Assembly: GCA_029255685.2 (NCBI GenBank)
Contig: CM055319.2
Coordinates: 23,096,247-23,160,246 of the forward strand
Direction: 5' to 3'
Source of the DNA: Silene conica
Taxonomy: Eukaryota; Streptophyta; Magnoliopsida; Caryophyllales; Caryophyllaceae
Length of the DNA stretch: 64,000 nucleotides
The position numbers and the translations under genes are program-made. Positions 1 to 11,900 of this stretch are shown here, piece by piece. Position 1 is the first letter of the stretch, and every line of letters starts with the position of its first letter. A model generated the notes under the pieces. That model saw only the letters and a program-made list of their open reading frames with translations, did not search any database and was not told the DNA's origin.

Positions 1-3000
1 AAACTGAAGTAGAGACGAACGAAAATGTTCCTTCTTCGTCTACTTCGGTACCTATTCAACCTAGGAGGTCGAGTAGGGTTCCACATCAACCTGATAGGTA
101 TGTTGGACTAATTGAGGGAGAAGGTAGTCTCGATGTATTACTTTTAGAAAGTGATGAGCCTACTACTTACAAAGTTGCAATCTCTAGTCCCGACTCCGTA
201 AAATGGCAAGAGGCCATGAAATCCGAGATGGATTCTATGTTTGAAAATCAAGTATGGGACTTGGTTGACTTGACTGAAGATATGAGACCTCTTCAGTGCA
301 AGTGGATCTTCAAAGTGAAGAATGACATAGAAGGACATGACGATGTCTATAAAGCTAGGCTAGTAGCTAAAGGGTTTACCCAAGTACAAGGTCTTCATTA
401 TGATGAAACCTTTGCTCCAGTAGCTATGCTTAGATCCATTAGAATTATGTTAGCGATTGCTGCATTTCATGATTATGAAGTGTGGCAAATGGATGTCAAA
501 ACCGCCTTCTTAAATGGGCATTTAAAAGAGGATGTGTATATGATACAACCTGAAGGTTTTGTGGATCCTAAAAATCCTAGCAAGGTATGCAAGCTTAAGA
601 GATCCATTTATGGTCTTAAGCAAGCATCCAGGAGTTGGAATCATCGTTTTAATGAAGTTATAAAAGAAAATGGTTTCGCTCGAAGTGTCGAGGAACCATG
701 TTTATATACTAAATTCAGTGGGAGCAAAGTTGTGTTCCTAATATTGTATGTGGATGACATACTACTTATTGGAAATGATATTCCAATGCTATCCTCTGTG
801 AAAGGATGGTTGGGGAGTCATTTTCAAATGAAGGATTTAGGAAATGCACAACGCATATTAGGTATCCGGATCTAAGAGATAGATCCAAAAGGATATTGGC
901 ACTAAGTCAAGAATCTTATATTGATAAGGTTCTTCGACGATTCGGCATGGGAAATTCCAAGAGAGGATTTCTTCCCATGGGTAGTGGGATTGCCTTGAGT
1001 AAATCTCAATCTCCCACGGAGCCCAAAGATGTTTAGCACATGAAAGAGATTCCTTATGCTTCCGCAGTTGGATCTATCATGTATGCCATGGTATGCACTC
1101 GTCCAGATGTCTCGTATGCTTTGAGCATGATTAGTAGATATCAAGCTAATCCAGGTGAAGGTCACTGGATTGCTGTAAAGAACATCCTTAAGTACTTAAG
1201 AAGAACTAAGGATTCATTTCTGGTGTTTGGAGGGGAAGATGAGTTATGTCTAAAGGGTTACACAAATGCAAGCTTCCAAACGGATAGAGACAATATGAAA
1301 TCCCAGGCTGGATACGTCTTTATCCTGAATGGTGGAGCCATTAGTTGGAAGAGCTTCAAAGAACCAGTTGTTGCAGATTCTACAACGGAAGCGGAGTACA
1401 TTGCAGCATCGGAAGCTGCAAAAGAGGCAGTCTGGATTAGGCAATTTCTTGAGGGACTAAGGGTAGTGCCCAATGCCGAAGATCCTATCACTCTTTATTG
1501 TGATAACAGTGGTGCTGTCGTTTAAGCTAATAAGGAGCCGAAGTCTAGTAGTAGATCAAAACATGTACTCAGAAAATTTCACGTGATTAGAGATTTTCTA
1601 GATAGAAAGGAAATGGTGATATGTAAGGTTGGGACAGAAGAAAATGTTGTTGATCCCTTAACCAAAGCATTATCGCAAGTTAAGCATGATTCTCATGCCT
1701 TGTCTATGGGTCTAAGGCGTATGCCAAACATGTATTAGATTATGTGATATGAAATAAAATGCTTTGTTGTTCATATATGATAATTGCGTTTATTGTTTAT
1801 TGTTTAAAAGTTTTATATTATTATATTAAAACTTAATTTTATATACTTTGTCAAATCCAGATGGGTTGTAGAGACAATTTGAACCCCATTAAGTGAACCA
1901 GGTAGACTTAGTATAGCCCCTAGTCGCTTGTATGGGGTGACGTCTCGAAGCGACTAGAGTGTGAGGCGATTGATGACAAGTTCAAATGACATAGAGTCAT
2001 AAGGGATGACTAGTCGATCACATAGGCAGACTGCAAGAGGCACTTTGTCGGGCAACCTGTGACCGCCTATAGAGTTCTGGAAATTTTATATTAGCCTGGT
2101 CGTGACGAGAGCTACTATATGTATTCTTGCTAGTCAATTCTTTAACTTGAGACTGTTCGCCCAAGGTGGCATAGTTTTCAGAGTGACTTTGATTTTTGCT
2201 CTACGATCAACCGTTAAAGGGGGTCAAATGGGCATCTTTTGGGTCATGATGGACTGTGTTAGTCAAAGGGAACAGTAGGATAGGAATTGTCCAACCCCTT
2301 GTCAGGGTTATCTTAAATCTCAGGGCCACTCGAGGAGAAGTTAACTGGAAATGCGTGGCCACGCTCGAAAGGTATCTATGGTAGATAATTCTGGTCAAAT
2401 CAGTTAATCTCCAGATCGAGAAAACCACTCAAGATATAATCAAATGCAAGTACGACCTGCAAGACACCTTGCATTGAGTGGGAGATGATGTAATAAGACA
2501 AGAGAATTGGTGACGCACACTTGTCGAGGACAAGTGGGAGATTGTTGGGAAATGTGTCCTCAACAATAATGCGATCACGTCAATGAATATTAATCGTTGA
2601 TAAATCTGCAATAAGAATACTCATGGGATGATTCTTTTTCATATAGTCGACTGATCAACATTAATCGGTAATGATTGGCTTGCTAGAGTTTGACATTACC
2701 GTCGTATGACGGTGGTGATCAGTCGATCCCTTTAGGTCACACCTATAGGACAACTCTATTAATAGAAAAATGATATGACTGTATATTGATACGAGTTATA
2801 TCGATCCTAGTTTATATTACGTGTAAGGAGAACATTTATAATACGATTATAAATTATAAAATTTTAGTGAATGAATTGTCATTACTAAAATTAAAATGTT
2901 TATGAAACATTATTTTAAGAATGGATTAATTTATATTAGAAATGTTTAATATAATTAAAAGTAATAATCGGATTATTATTTATAAGAATTAAAGTTTAAT

Positions 3001-3733
3001 TTAGTTAAACTTATAAAATGTTTTATTGTTCATTATTATAATTGATAAAAATGGACATTATTAATTGTGAATGGACCGTGTGACATGGTCACACTACACG
3101 TTTTACAATTGTGTGATTATAACATTTTATGTGATAAAATAAAAATAAAACATTTTATGTATTGTGCATGTGTTGACAAGTGTAGATTGAGAGGTGCCCA
3201 TGCATAGGGCACCCTACCCCAACTCGGCACACTACATAGAGAAGAACAAAGTGTGTTGTTCTCTCCAATTTTCAATCATTCATTCTTGGAAATTTTATTT
3301 TGCATGAGGTAAAAACAATAAGAAAGAATTTGATTATTCTCTCCTCTTGTTTTAGTCGTGTACTCCTACAACTCTTACAATCAATAGTTGATTTTATATT
3401 AAGATTATTATAAGATAATAATAAAAGGCGGCTAGGTTTTTGTGTGAGGATTCTAGCAAAATCAAACACAAAATTATTAGAGTGTGTCTTGGTGTTTACT
3501 CATTCGAGGTCTTCTAATTTGGAGACTAAGGAGGATCAACCGTGACATTAAGCTCAAGATCAAACAAAGTAGGTGACTTTGTTTGTGCCCTTATATATTG
3601 AACCGAAATAATAGCAATGTTAGGAAAATTACTTCTCTAATTTTCGGTTGATTTTTGTTATGCATGCAATAAGATCTATATTATATGAGATAATATTTAG
3701 TATGACTAAAAATCGAGTTTAAGAAACCTAACA
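1..3733 (+). mobile_element. Copia LTR retrotransposon, 3' part, decayed
   Basis: This is the 3' part of a Ty1/Copia element; its 5' end lies outside the window. The left 1.7 kb encodes the end of pol. It shows a reverse transcriptase region (KWIFKVK, YDETFAPVA, QMDVKTAFLNG, the YVDDILL catalytic motif near 745-765) and then an RNase H region (SAVGSIMYA, TTEAEYIAASEA, YCDNSGA). About 800 bases of non-coding DNA follow, then a purine-rich tract GTGGGAGAT ending at 2542 and the 3' LTR. The coding part looks broken in roughly three or four places, so it is a fossil. With only one LTR in view its age cannot be estimated. Confidence 0.93.
2543..3733 (+). repeat. 3' LTR of the left Copia element
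   Basis: The LTR starts TGTTGGGAAA directly after the polypurine tract and ends CCTAACA, so it has the TG...CA ends with a short inverted TGTTGG/CTAACA match. It is about 1.19 kb. The partner 5' LTR is outside the window, and the following five bases (attac) are the expected target duplication. A small hairpin (GGTGCCCATGCATAGGGCACC) lies near 3192-3212. Confidence 0.8.
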
Positions 3734-4147
3734 ATTACATGCGGACGATGCGGCGTGTGCAGTTTAAGATTCAATTGTTGATCTATTAACAATTGATTGA
3801 ATTTTGAGGGATAGAGACGATGGATTGTTTTTAGATGAAAGGTAGTTATGGAATAATATGGGTGTGAGATATAGAAAACTCATGTGCGAGATTTAGCATT
3901 TACGTATATCAAACGGTCCATCAATGAATCAAGAAAGGGCGAGAATGTCTAAAGACATTAATTTAATTTAATTTATTTTTTTCCCTTTCAAAAAGAAATA
4001 ATTATGTATGTTTTATTGGGATATTGACTGGAAATGCCACATGAAATTTGGACAATATTTTAACTTACCAATTTAGTAAGATTTTACTGAAATATGTTCT
4101 TATTATCTTAGAAGGTCTTTTGAATGTTTTGAGCGAATCCAGGTCTC
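3734..4147. other. AT-rich intergenic stretch, no gene seen
   Basis: About 410 bases between the Copia LTR and the next MITE. I see no reading frame or recognisable repeat apart from a short imperfect hairpin around 3770-3800 (TCAATTGTTGATC / AACAATTGATTGA). Confidence 0.6.
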
Positions 4148-4155
4148 CACCAAAC

Positions 4156-4707
4156 TAGGGTTGACCAAAAAAAACCCGATCCGAGTTTAAAAACCGAATC
4201 CGAACCGAATACCGTAAAACGAAATCCGGAAATTCGGTTTTTTCGGATATGGTATCCGAACCGAATTTTGTAGTGCTGAAACGGAGCGGATACGGTTCTC
4301 AATAATCCAAAATCGGAACATGGTTTTTAAACCGGTTTAATAAAAGTTTCTAAAATCATTTACTATCAAATTGACTAAAACCCTAAAAATCTAAAATCCT
4401 CAAAACAGTAAACACACATAGCACGCCTTCCCTTTTCTACTCTTCTAAATCGGTTTAATTAAGGAAATTTAGTTTTGAAAAATGAGAGTAACTTTTAAGA
4501 GGAAAACAAGTGAATAACTGATTTAGTGAAATCGGTCGCAAACCGGTGCGGTTTATCCGGTTTTCCGGATACGATTTCCAATTTAAAAGAAAACGGTATA
4601 CCGAATTAAACCGGTGCGGTAACAATGTCAGGAAATGGAAAATTTTAAAAACGGTTATCGCTCCGAATTGTAAGATCGGTGTAGTGTACCACTTTTGCTC
4701 AACCTTA
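4156..4707. mobile_element. hAT-like MITE, about 550 bp
   Basis: Terminal inverted repeats TAGGGTTGACCAAAA (left) and TAAGGTTGAGCAAAA (right end, reverse complement) match at 13 of 15 bases. The flanking octamers CACCAAAC (4148-4155) and CACCAAGT (4708-4715) match at six of eight, as expected for a decayed 8-bp hAT target duplication. The interior is rich in CCGAACCGAAT/AAACCGG motifs and has no transposase. Short reading frames in it look like chance. Confidence 0.6.
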
Positions 4708-4744
4708 CACCAAGTGACCAAACCAAGCACTTGGTTCAGTATAA

Positions 4745-5812
4745 GACCATGTGTAATGGCGAGCTCTCCAAATGATCCCAAAAATGGAGAACAACCTTCA
4801 ATTCTTCCATCACAATAAGGAGCTCTCCAACATGTTTTCCACCTCATTTTATTGGGTCATACTATGTGATTTTACCTTATATTTTAGTTTATATCATACA
4901 AAAATTAAATATACTACCATTTATTAATTATCAAACTATATTCATTTTTTTTAAGGGAAAAATCGTTTCATTAATCAAAAGTCTCCTAGTAGTTACAACA
5001 TATGTCAAGAATGACAGGATACAAAACGATTAAAATCAAATAAACTACATTCTCGATCAACAGAAAATTTCTAAACTTGATGGGCTCATGAGACACTTCT
5101 GCACATCCTCTAACATATCGCCTTCTACGGCTTTTCACAAGAGGGTCTCCAAATTTTCTAAAGCTTTGACAAGAATCCAATTCGTTTGACCAAAACGTTT
5201 GTAACGAGCAATCTGAGAACAATTTTATCTCCATAGGATCAACAATGAAGGCGCCGATCTTCCACTTAATTCTTGAACCTCTCAAATAGAGGGGAAAATC
5301 TCACCACACGATGAGGACAGACTCACCAAAGGTGAGGACAAAACTCACACAGAGGTGAGAACAAAACTCACACAGAGGTGAGAACAAGTCTCCAATAAAG
5401 GAGAGACAAGAAGTTATTAGCGTAACAAAAAATTAAAAAAGAACGAAACGGAAAATTTGGGGCTTACCTCCACCAAAAATGGTAGACGGCAGCCCCCAAG
5501 ATATTGAATTATGGTTTAAGTTTTTTAGAGAGAGAATTAGAGAGAGGAGAGAGATTTTGTTTTTCTTTCAAATAGTTTGATTGTATCAAACTATATTCAT
5601 CGGCAACATGTAATTTGTGGATTATGGTCTACTTCAAATAGAGAGCTAGCTCTCCTGTGCTCTCCCCCAAGAGCACTAGGAGAGTTACTCTCCATCTTTT
5701 GGCATGAAAATCAACCTCTTTCTTTGAAAAGCTCGTGTTATAGTGTAGAAACAAACATGAAAAACTGGACCATTTAAAAAACTCCATAAAAAACTCCCCA
5801 TTAGCCATGCTC
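4745..5812. mobile_element. Tourist-like (PIF/Harbinger) MITE interrupted by a retrocopy
   Basis: Ends are GACCATGTGTAATGGCGAG on the left and, inverted, GAGCATGGCTAATGGGGAG on the right. Both ends are flanked by TAA (4742-4744 and 5813-5815), the usual 3-bp target of PIF/Harbinger elements. Subterminal GAGCTCTCC-type motifs occur in both arms. Removing the inserted L1-like copy and one target repeat leaves roughly 410 bp with no coding capacity. The right end lies under 200 bp from the API5 start codon, so it may form part of that promoter. Confidence 0.65.
4946..5583 (-). mobile_element. L1-type LINE-derived retrocopy, short
   Basis: A 17-bp direct repeat (TATCAAACTATATTCAT) flanks this stretch at 4929-4945 and 5584-5600, the long target duplication typical of L1 retrotransposition. 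Read on the - strand it ends in a short A-run just before the left repeat, and the last bases resemble a plant L1 3' end (TTAATGAAACGATTTTTCCC). A 99-codon frame on the - strand at 4986-5285 has no recognised domain. A GAGGTGAGAACAAAACTCACACA-like unit is repeated in tandem at about 5313-5400. At 640 bp it is non-autonomous: either a strongly internally deleted LINE or a SINE-like derivative. Confidence 0.6.
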
Positions 5813-5996
5813 TAATCCTACTCTCCTAGTAACCTCCTATACTTCCAAGTTCCAACATAACATCTCTGCTCAAACACCCGGCCATCTCTATAACACTGTC
5901 AAAGTGTCATTATTCATAAACTCCCTCTTCTTTTTCTGCATTTAAATTCCATACGGAGCATATATTTCTGTCTTTTCTCTCACTTCCTCTTCAACT
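5813..5996 (+). promoter_or_regulatory. Probable promoter and 5' leader of API5
   Basis: A short AT- and CT-rich stretch lies between the MITE end and the API5 ATG. A TATA-like CTCTATAACAC sits near 5886-5896, about 105 bp before the start codon, and a CT-rich leader (TTTTCTCTCACTTCCTCTTC) runs into the ATG. The promoter call is inferred from position only. Confidence 0.35.
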
Positions 5997-8900
5997 ATGT
6001 CCTCCGCTGCCACCGCCACCGCCACCACCACCACCACCTCCTCCTCCGCGGAGTCCACAGACATTGAAAACCTCTACGGTTTCGGCGACCGCCTCAGCCA
6101 AGCAAAAGACAAGTCTCAGGTCCTCCTCCTTTTTATTTACTTTTACTCTTCTTAGGGTTTCACATTTTCTGTTAGCTCTCCTGTCAGACCGTCTTCTTCT
6201 TATTACCAATTATTATTACTCTACTTTGTTTTTATAATCTCAATTTGTCCCGCTCAACTGCTTTCGGAGTTCGTCTGTTTTATTGTCTGAGGTTGTGTTA
6301 TTGCTTAATTGTAAATGTACTTCTCCTCGGGTTTTGACAGGTTCGAGCAGCTCCTTGTTCAGCCCGTTTTATACTCGAAATCTATAATTGAACTTGTCCT
6401 AGGTTGTATAACTTACACTCTCATAGTAGCAATAGAGTTCGGATGGTTTATTCACTTATTGTTAGACGCTGTTATTGCTCAATTATAAATGTATTTCTTC
6501 TAGGGTTTTAATAGTTTTCAGCAGCTCTTGTTTCAGAATTGGAATTTATGATTGAACGTGTGCTTAGGGTTCTATAGTAGCTAGTTATCTCACTGGAGCT
6601 TTTCCCGACTTAGTGTACTTCATTGTTACAGCTTCTTATTATTCCTCAAATATAACTGTATGTCTCCTAGGGTTTACAGTTTCAGTAGGTCTTGGTTCAG
6701 TCGGTCTTATAGCACAAGTTTGTGTCACTCCAACAAAACCTTTGTTGACTTGGTGTAGTTTATAGTTAGCGGTTCTTATTATTCAAATATGGAGCATTGT
6801 TGCTAGTAAATATCTGAATTGATGGAGTTATTGATTGGTGATGTGTAGAATGTGAAAGATTACGAGGGTATAATAATGGTGGCAAAAGGGGGTACTACTA
6901 AGGCTAAACAGCTGGCTGCTCAGCTTATTCCGAGATTCTTTCACTATTTCCCTCAACTTCACGATACTGCTGCTAATGCTCATTTCGATTTATGCGAAGA
7001 GGAAGACATTGGGGTTAGTGTTTCAATCAAATATTTAATTAATCATCGTGTTTTTTTCTATCTTTTTAATAATCTGAGACTTTGTTTTATTTTGGGACTT
7101 TGTTGTTGTTGTTTGGTCCTTTGCTCTGTTATTGCGGGAATCTGTTCAGGCTCTCTGCTTGACCTAGATCATAGGTCTTTTAATTAATTATTAGAGAGAA
7201 TATAGAATATAGATATTACAGATGGTTATCTGAATCGTATATGTAGTGTATTTCACAAATTGTTGGAATGTGAAAAGGTTATTTTGGCATGAAATTGAAA
7301 GTTTGAGGATTGGTTTTCCTCAACTAAGTCTGGGTCACTATTCCATAAAGGAATGAAATGACATACTCCGTATCTTGTAATATTAGAAATTTTATTACGA
7401 CCATAACGTCTTTATTGCTTTCCATAAAGGAATGAAATGGAAGTCGGAAATCATTCTAAAAGTTGCCAAAAAAATGAATCGTGCAAGATTTTTGTGAGGG
7501 AGTATTGTTTGGTTTTTCTTGTAATGCTATAGATACATTTATCTTATATTTTAGTTGATTAAGATGGTTTCTTGTAAGTAGGTACTTTGGGCACTTTCGT
7601 TATTTATTTTAAACGTCCTAAATTAAAATGTAGCTTCAGTTTAGCATTAATCAGACTCTGTATTTGTAGAGCTATATTGAAGCATAGAGCTGGTATTTAA
7701 GGCAATTTGTTCTTTATCTGATGCATGTAAGTGGTCATGTATTGGCTAAATTGTTTGCGTGTTCTGTGCTTTGTTTTCTTTTTTCGTTCATGAATATTCT
7801 TGGTTTTGTTTTGCTAAAAGCCATCTTCTTGCTCTTCCTTATTCCCACTTACTATAAATATGAGAATATGAGATTAATGACGTTTTTTGTGTTCACTTTT
7901 GATTTTGCTTATTTATCAATATTCCTCGCTGCTCGAAACAGTGTGTTCATGATCTTATATAGCACTCTTGAGATATGATATTAAGGCTTCCATCTGAGAA
8001 AATTAACTGCGGTAGTGTTTGTATTATTAGGTTCGTGTGCAAGCTATTAGGGGTCTTCCCCTTTTCTGCAAAGATACACCAGAATTTGTATCCAGGATTG
8101 TTGACCTTCTTGCTCAATTACTCATGGCTGGTAATTTATGTGTGTTATGTGGTATTGTTGATAAATATTCTGCTGAGCTCCTAATTTTAAAATAAGTTTA
8201 TCTTGTTTAGAGGAGAATGTGGAAAGGGATGCAGTTCAGAAAGCGTTGATGTCTCTGTTGAGGCAGGATGTGAAAGGTGTGTAGCATTTACAGCATGTCT
8301 TAATGATTATTGATTAGTTCGAAGTGGAAACATTCTTGCTGAGGTCATTTATCTATTTCTCCTTATTATACTCCCTCCTTTCGTTGATACCTTCCACTTC
8401 CAAAATGGCACATTATTTAAGAACAACAATCCTAGAATATTCAGGAGTGGAGAGGGGAAAGTTGGCGGGTCACTTGTATGTGAGGTAAGTGAAAAACCAA
8501 AAAGAGAAAGTCGAATAATCAAAGAAATGGACCAAAAAGGAAAAGCGAACGTAATCTAAGAAATTGCGAGATAATTGTACGTTGGTTCTCTAAATAAGTT
8601 TAGCTTGCATTATATTGATCCACCGAAATAGGAGAGATTTGAACCCTTTTCCTACTTTCTTATTTTTTTCCAATTCCGATGGCCTTTTGCACTATCCTTG
8701 GCTAATTTCTCAATTCTCCCCTCTTTCATGTCTCTTTTAACGCACTTTTAGTTATCTTTTTTCTTCCCCTCTTACGAGATAGAGGAGCGAAAAAGAAGAC
8801 TTGTCAAACATTTAGTTGCAACCCTGTCGTCTTAGATGATATACATCAACAAGAAAAAATATCTGTAACATAAAGTTGTCATCTGTAGCTCATTGGCTTT

Positions 8901-11900
8901 TGACGGACACAAAGCCGCAATCGAGGAATTGTAAGAAATGTGAATTCAGTAATTGCCTATTTTGCTCAGACTGAGCTCACACGGGGATTTTGTGAAATTT
9001 TTTTATGCTATTGACATTAATAAATAGTGTTTCTGTCGTATCGTCTCAGACAAATGGTGTATTTGACAAACAACAAATCATGTATTTGGCTTGTCGAATA
9101 ACATATATTTATTGATCTCCTTACTGTCTGTTATTTTAATGTGAACTTTAAACGAAACGTCCATAATCAGTGAGAGACTAGGGTCTGTGCTCGACTCTAT
9201 AGTAATAAATGGTGTGTTTTATCTGCTTTGAATCTACTGAAATTTGAAAACCAACATTGACTTCTTTTGAAAGAGGGGGAGAAGAAAAAGAGTAAGAACC
9301 TATAACACCTAAATGAAATAGGTTTCTTGTAAAACTACTTTACATGTAAAACCACCAGTTTAAGAAATTAGTTAACTCCTAAATTTAGAAGTGAATATTA
9401 GTTTAAGGCGTTTTAGAATAGCATTTGTGAAAAGAAATAGGTAAATGTTGTTGAACTGTTGGGTATATTTACAAATGAGTAATGACAGGTTCTAGTAGTT
9501 TGCAGATGTGCTGGATCTCGTTTGTTTGTATCTCCTAGACACTTCTATTTTTATTCTCCAATTACACTTTTTTTATATATTTTGCTATGATTCTTTGCAG
9601 CATCGATGACTGCATTATTTAAGCATGTTGAAAGTGTAGACGAGAGTACTGATGAAAATATTCGGGACAAGGTCTTGACCTTCATAAGAGACAAGGTATA
9701 GCTTCTCTGGTCTTTCACCTTTCCTTTTTTGGTAATTTGCTACTCTCTGAAGTTACGGGAAGTAGCTAAAGTTAGCTTGAGTACTTAAAGAGTCTAGGCT
9801 CATTATGTTGGTTGCAGGTCTTTTCTCTTAAAGCTGAACTTCTGAAGCCACAGGAGCAAATGGAAAGACACATAACTGATTTAATAAAAAAGGTGATTCT
9901 ACATTTGAATTTCTTTACTAAAGTAATTGTTGCTTCTGTTACTACACCTTTATCACATTCTACTGGCTGTGAAAACATATATACAGCCGAGGTTAAGCAA
10001 AATCGTATATCAGATACATTTTTTAAACCCATATTGGATATACGGTTTTGAAAGCCATAAATTTAAGTATACGATCTTCAATATGGTTTTAGCGGGTATA
10101 TGGTTTAGCGGGTATATGGTTTTCGGTGTTAGTTGCGGTGGATAGAGGTTATGGTGGGTTCTATGTGTTGCTGGTGGTTCATTTGTGTTTGAGTCATCTA
10201 CGGAAGGGTCAGTGGGCCGAGGTCGTTGCTGAACGGTGCTTCTAATATTGGATCGAGCGAGCAAGGGGATGTCAGGTGGTGCTGACAGATTTGGAAGGTG
10301 GTTGGTGGGGAGGAATAAGAGTGAGGGTTGGGGGTCGGTGAGGCCACTGAGGAATTGATAAAGTTAGGTGTAAAAAGGGTTTCATTTTTGAGGTTTGCTG
10401 TGAGGGCTGGGGCTTGAGGGGTCTATGATAGACGTAGACCTTCTCTCAAGTTATGCCTAAAAAGTTAGGAGCATTTGACAATTTTTTTTTTTAATTTGAA
10501 AATTGAAATCGGGTCAGGCCGTCAGGTAAATTTTGGCTGACCCAGATTCGATTTGGTTTTTCTAAATCCATGTCGTATATACGACAATTCGTATAATTTA
10601 AACCGTACACCCTATTTCATTCGTATTGCTAAACCATATTGTATTTTTTTGCTCACCCCTAAATTAATCATTTATCAATTTATTAACTGTGTTGTATTTT
10701 TCTTCAACTTGTTGCAGAGTCTTCGAGATGTAACTGGTGGAGAATTCAAGATGTTCATAGACTTCTTAAAAACTCTAAGCATCTTTGGTGACAAAGCTCC
10801 CCGAGAGCGTGTTCAAGAGCTTATGGAAATCATAGAAAGCCAAGCTGATCTAGATTCACAGTTCAATGTAGCTTCTATTCCTTTCCCATTTACGCTTCTT
10901 TTGCCTGTTTTTCTTGTGGGGGTTGTTAGTTTTTATACTCGTATTGGTTGCATGTGAGAGAAGCTGCAATGAATATGTTTATTGGTTCAGAGCAAAAAAT
11001 TGGCGATCGGTTTACACATCACAGTGCTGAGCTTGATTAGTAAAGCTTTAATGCAAAGTTTCTTTCATTTCAGGCATCAGATGTTGACCATATTGATAGA
11101 CTCATCTCGTGCCTATATATTGCCATTCCCTTTTTCATTGTAAGTATTGTCTTCTCACTTTGGTTCACTTTATATCTGCTTCATATTCTTTCCTGCTCTT
11201 AATTATTTTCTTCTATTGCGCAGCGCGGTGCATCCAACAGCAAATTTCTCAATTACGTGAGCGAACATATTGTTCCTGTTCTGGATAAGGTAAATTTTTT
11301 GAGACATTTAATCATGCATATTTCTACAGTTATTTTTCTTGAGCAGTTTGTGGTCATATGGCATTTCAGCGCTGTAATCCACTTTGTACTGGCAGTTGGA
11401 AACTTTGTCTGGAGATGAAGTCAAGTTGAGTCTAGCTGGCTCTGACAAGCCCAAATTCAACTTTATCATTCCTGCTAGATTGTAATTCCATGCTATAACT
11501 CTTCAACTTCTAGTTTTAGCCCAAGGATTGGTTAGCCCTTAACGGGTACAAGCTGGGTTGAAAGCTTTCAAAATTTACCATTAAAGCTTAAGACACCTGA
11601 TTAAACTCTCATGTAGCTTGTTCAGTTATGATAATGTTGTTGAAGGAAACAACTCTCTGGTTACTGGTAAATCCAAGATATCGTACTTCCTCCATCCTAT
11701 TTTATTGGCTCTATTTAATGTTGATGATCAAACAATGTCAACTTTGACCCTTTTTTTCCTCTCATATACTCTACATAGTCTTTTAAATTGATGCTACTAT
11801 GAAAACTGTTAACTTGATATGATCTAATATCTAATGTGACAAATTAGACATAATATTTCTACATATTTTTGGAGAAATTAATGGTCGGTCAAGTGATCCC

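Noticed and set aside
4546-4847. Overlapping frames of 90 and 130 codons on both strands
   Set aside because: They cross the junction of two MITEs and have no recognisable domain.
5991-6209. Glycine-rich 72-codon frame on the - strand
   Set aside because: Antisense of the ACC-repeat in API5 exon 1.
10553-10957. 134-codon frame as an independent gene
   Set aside because: Its middle is API5 exon 7; the rest is intron on both sides.
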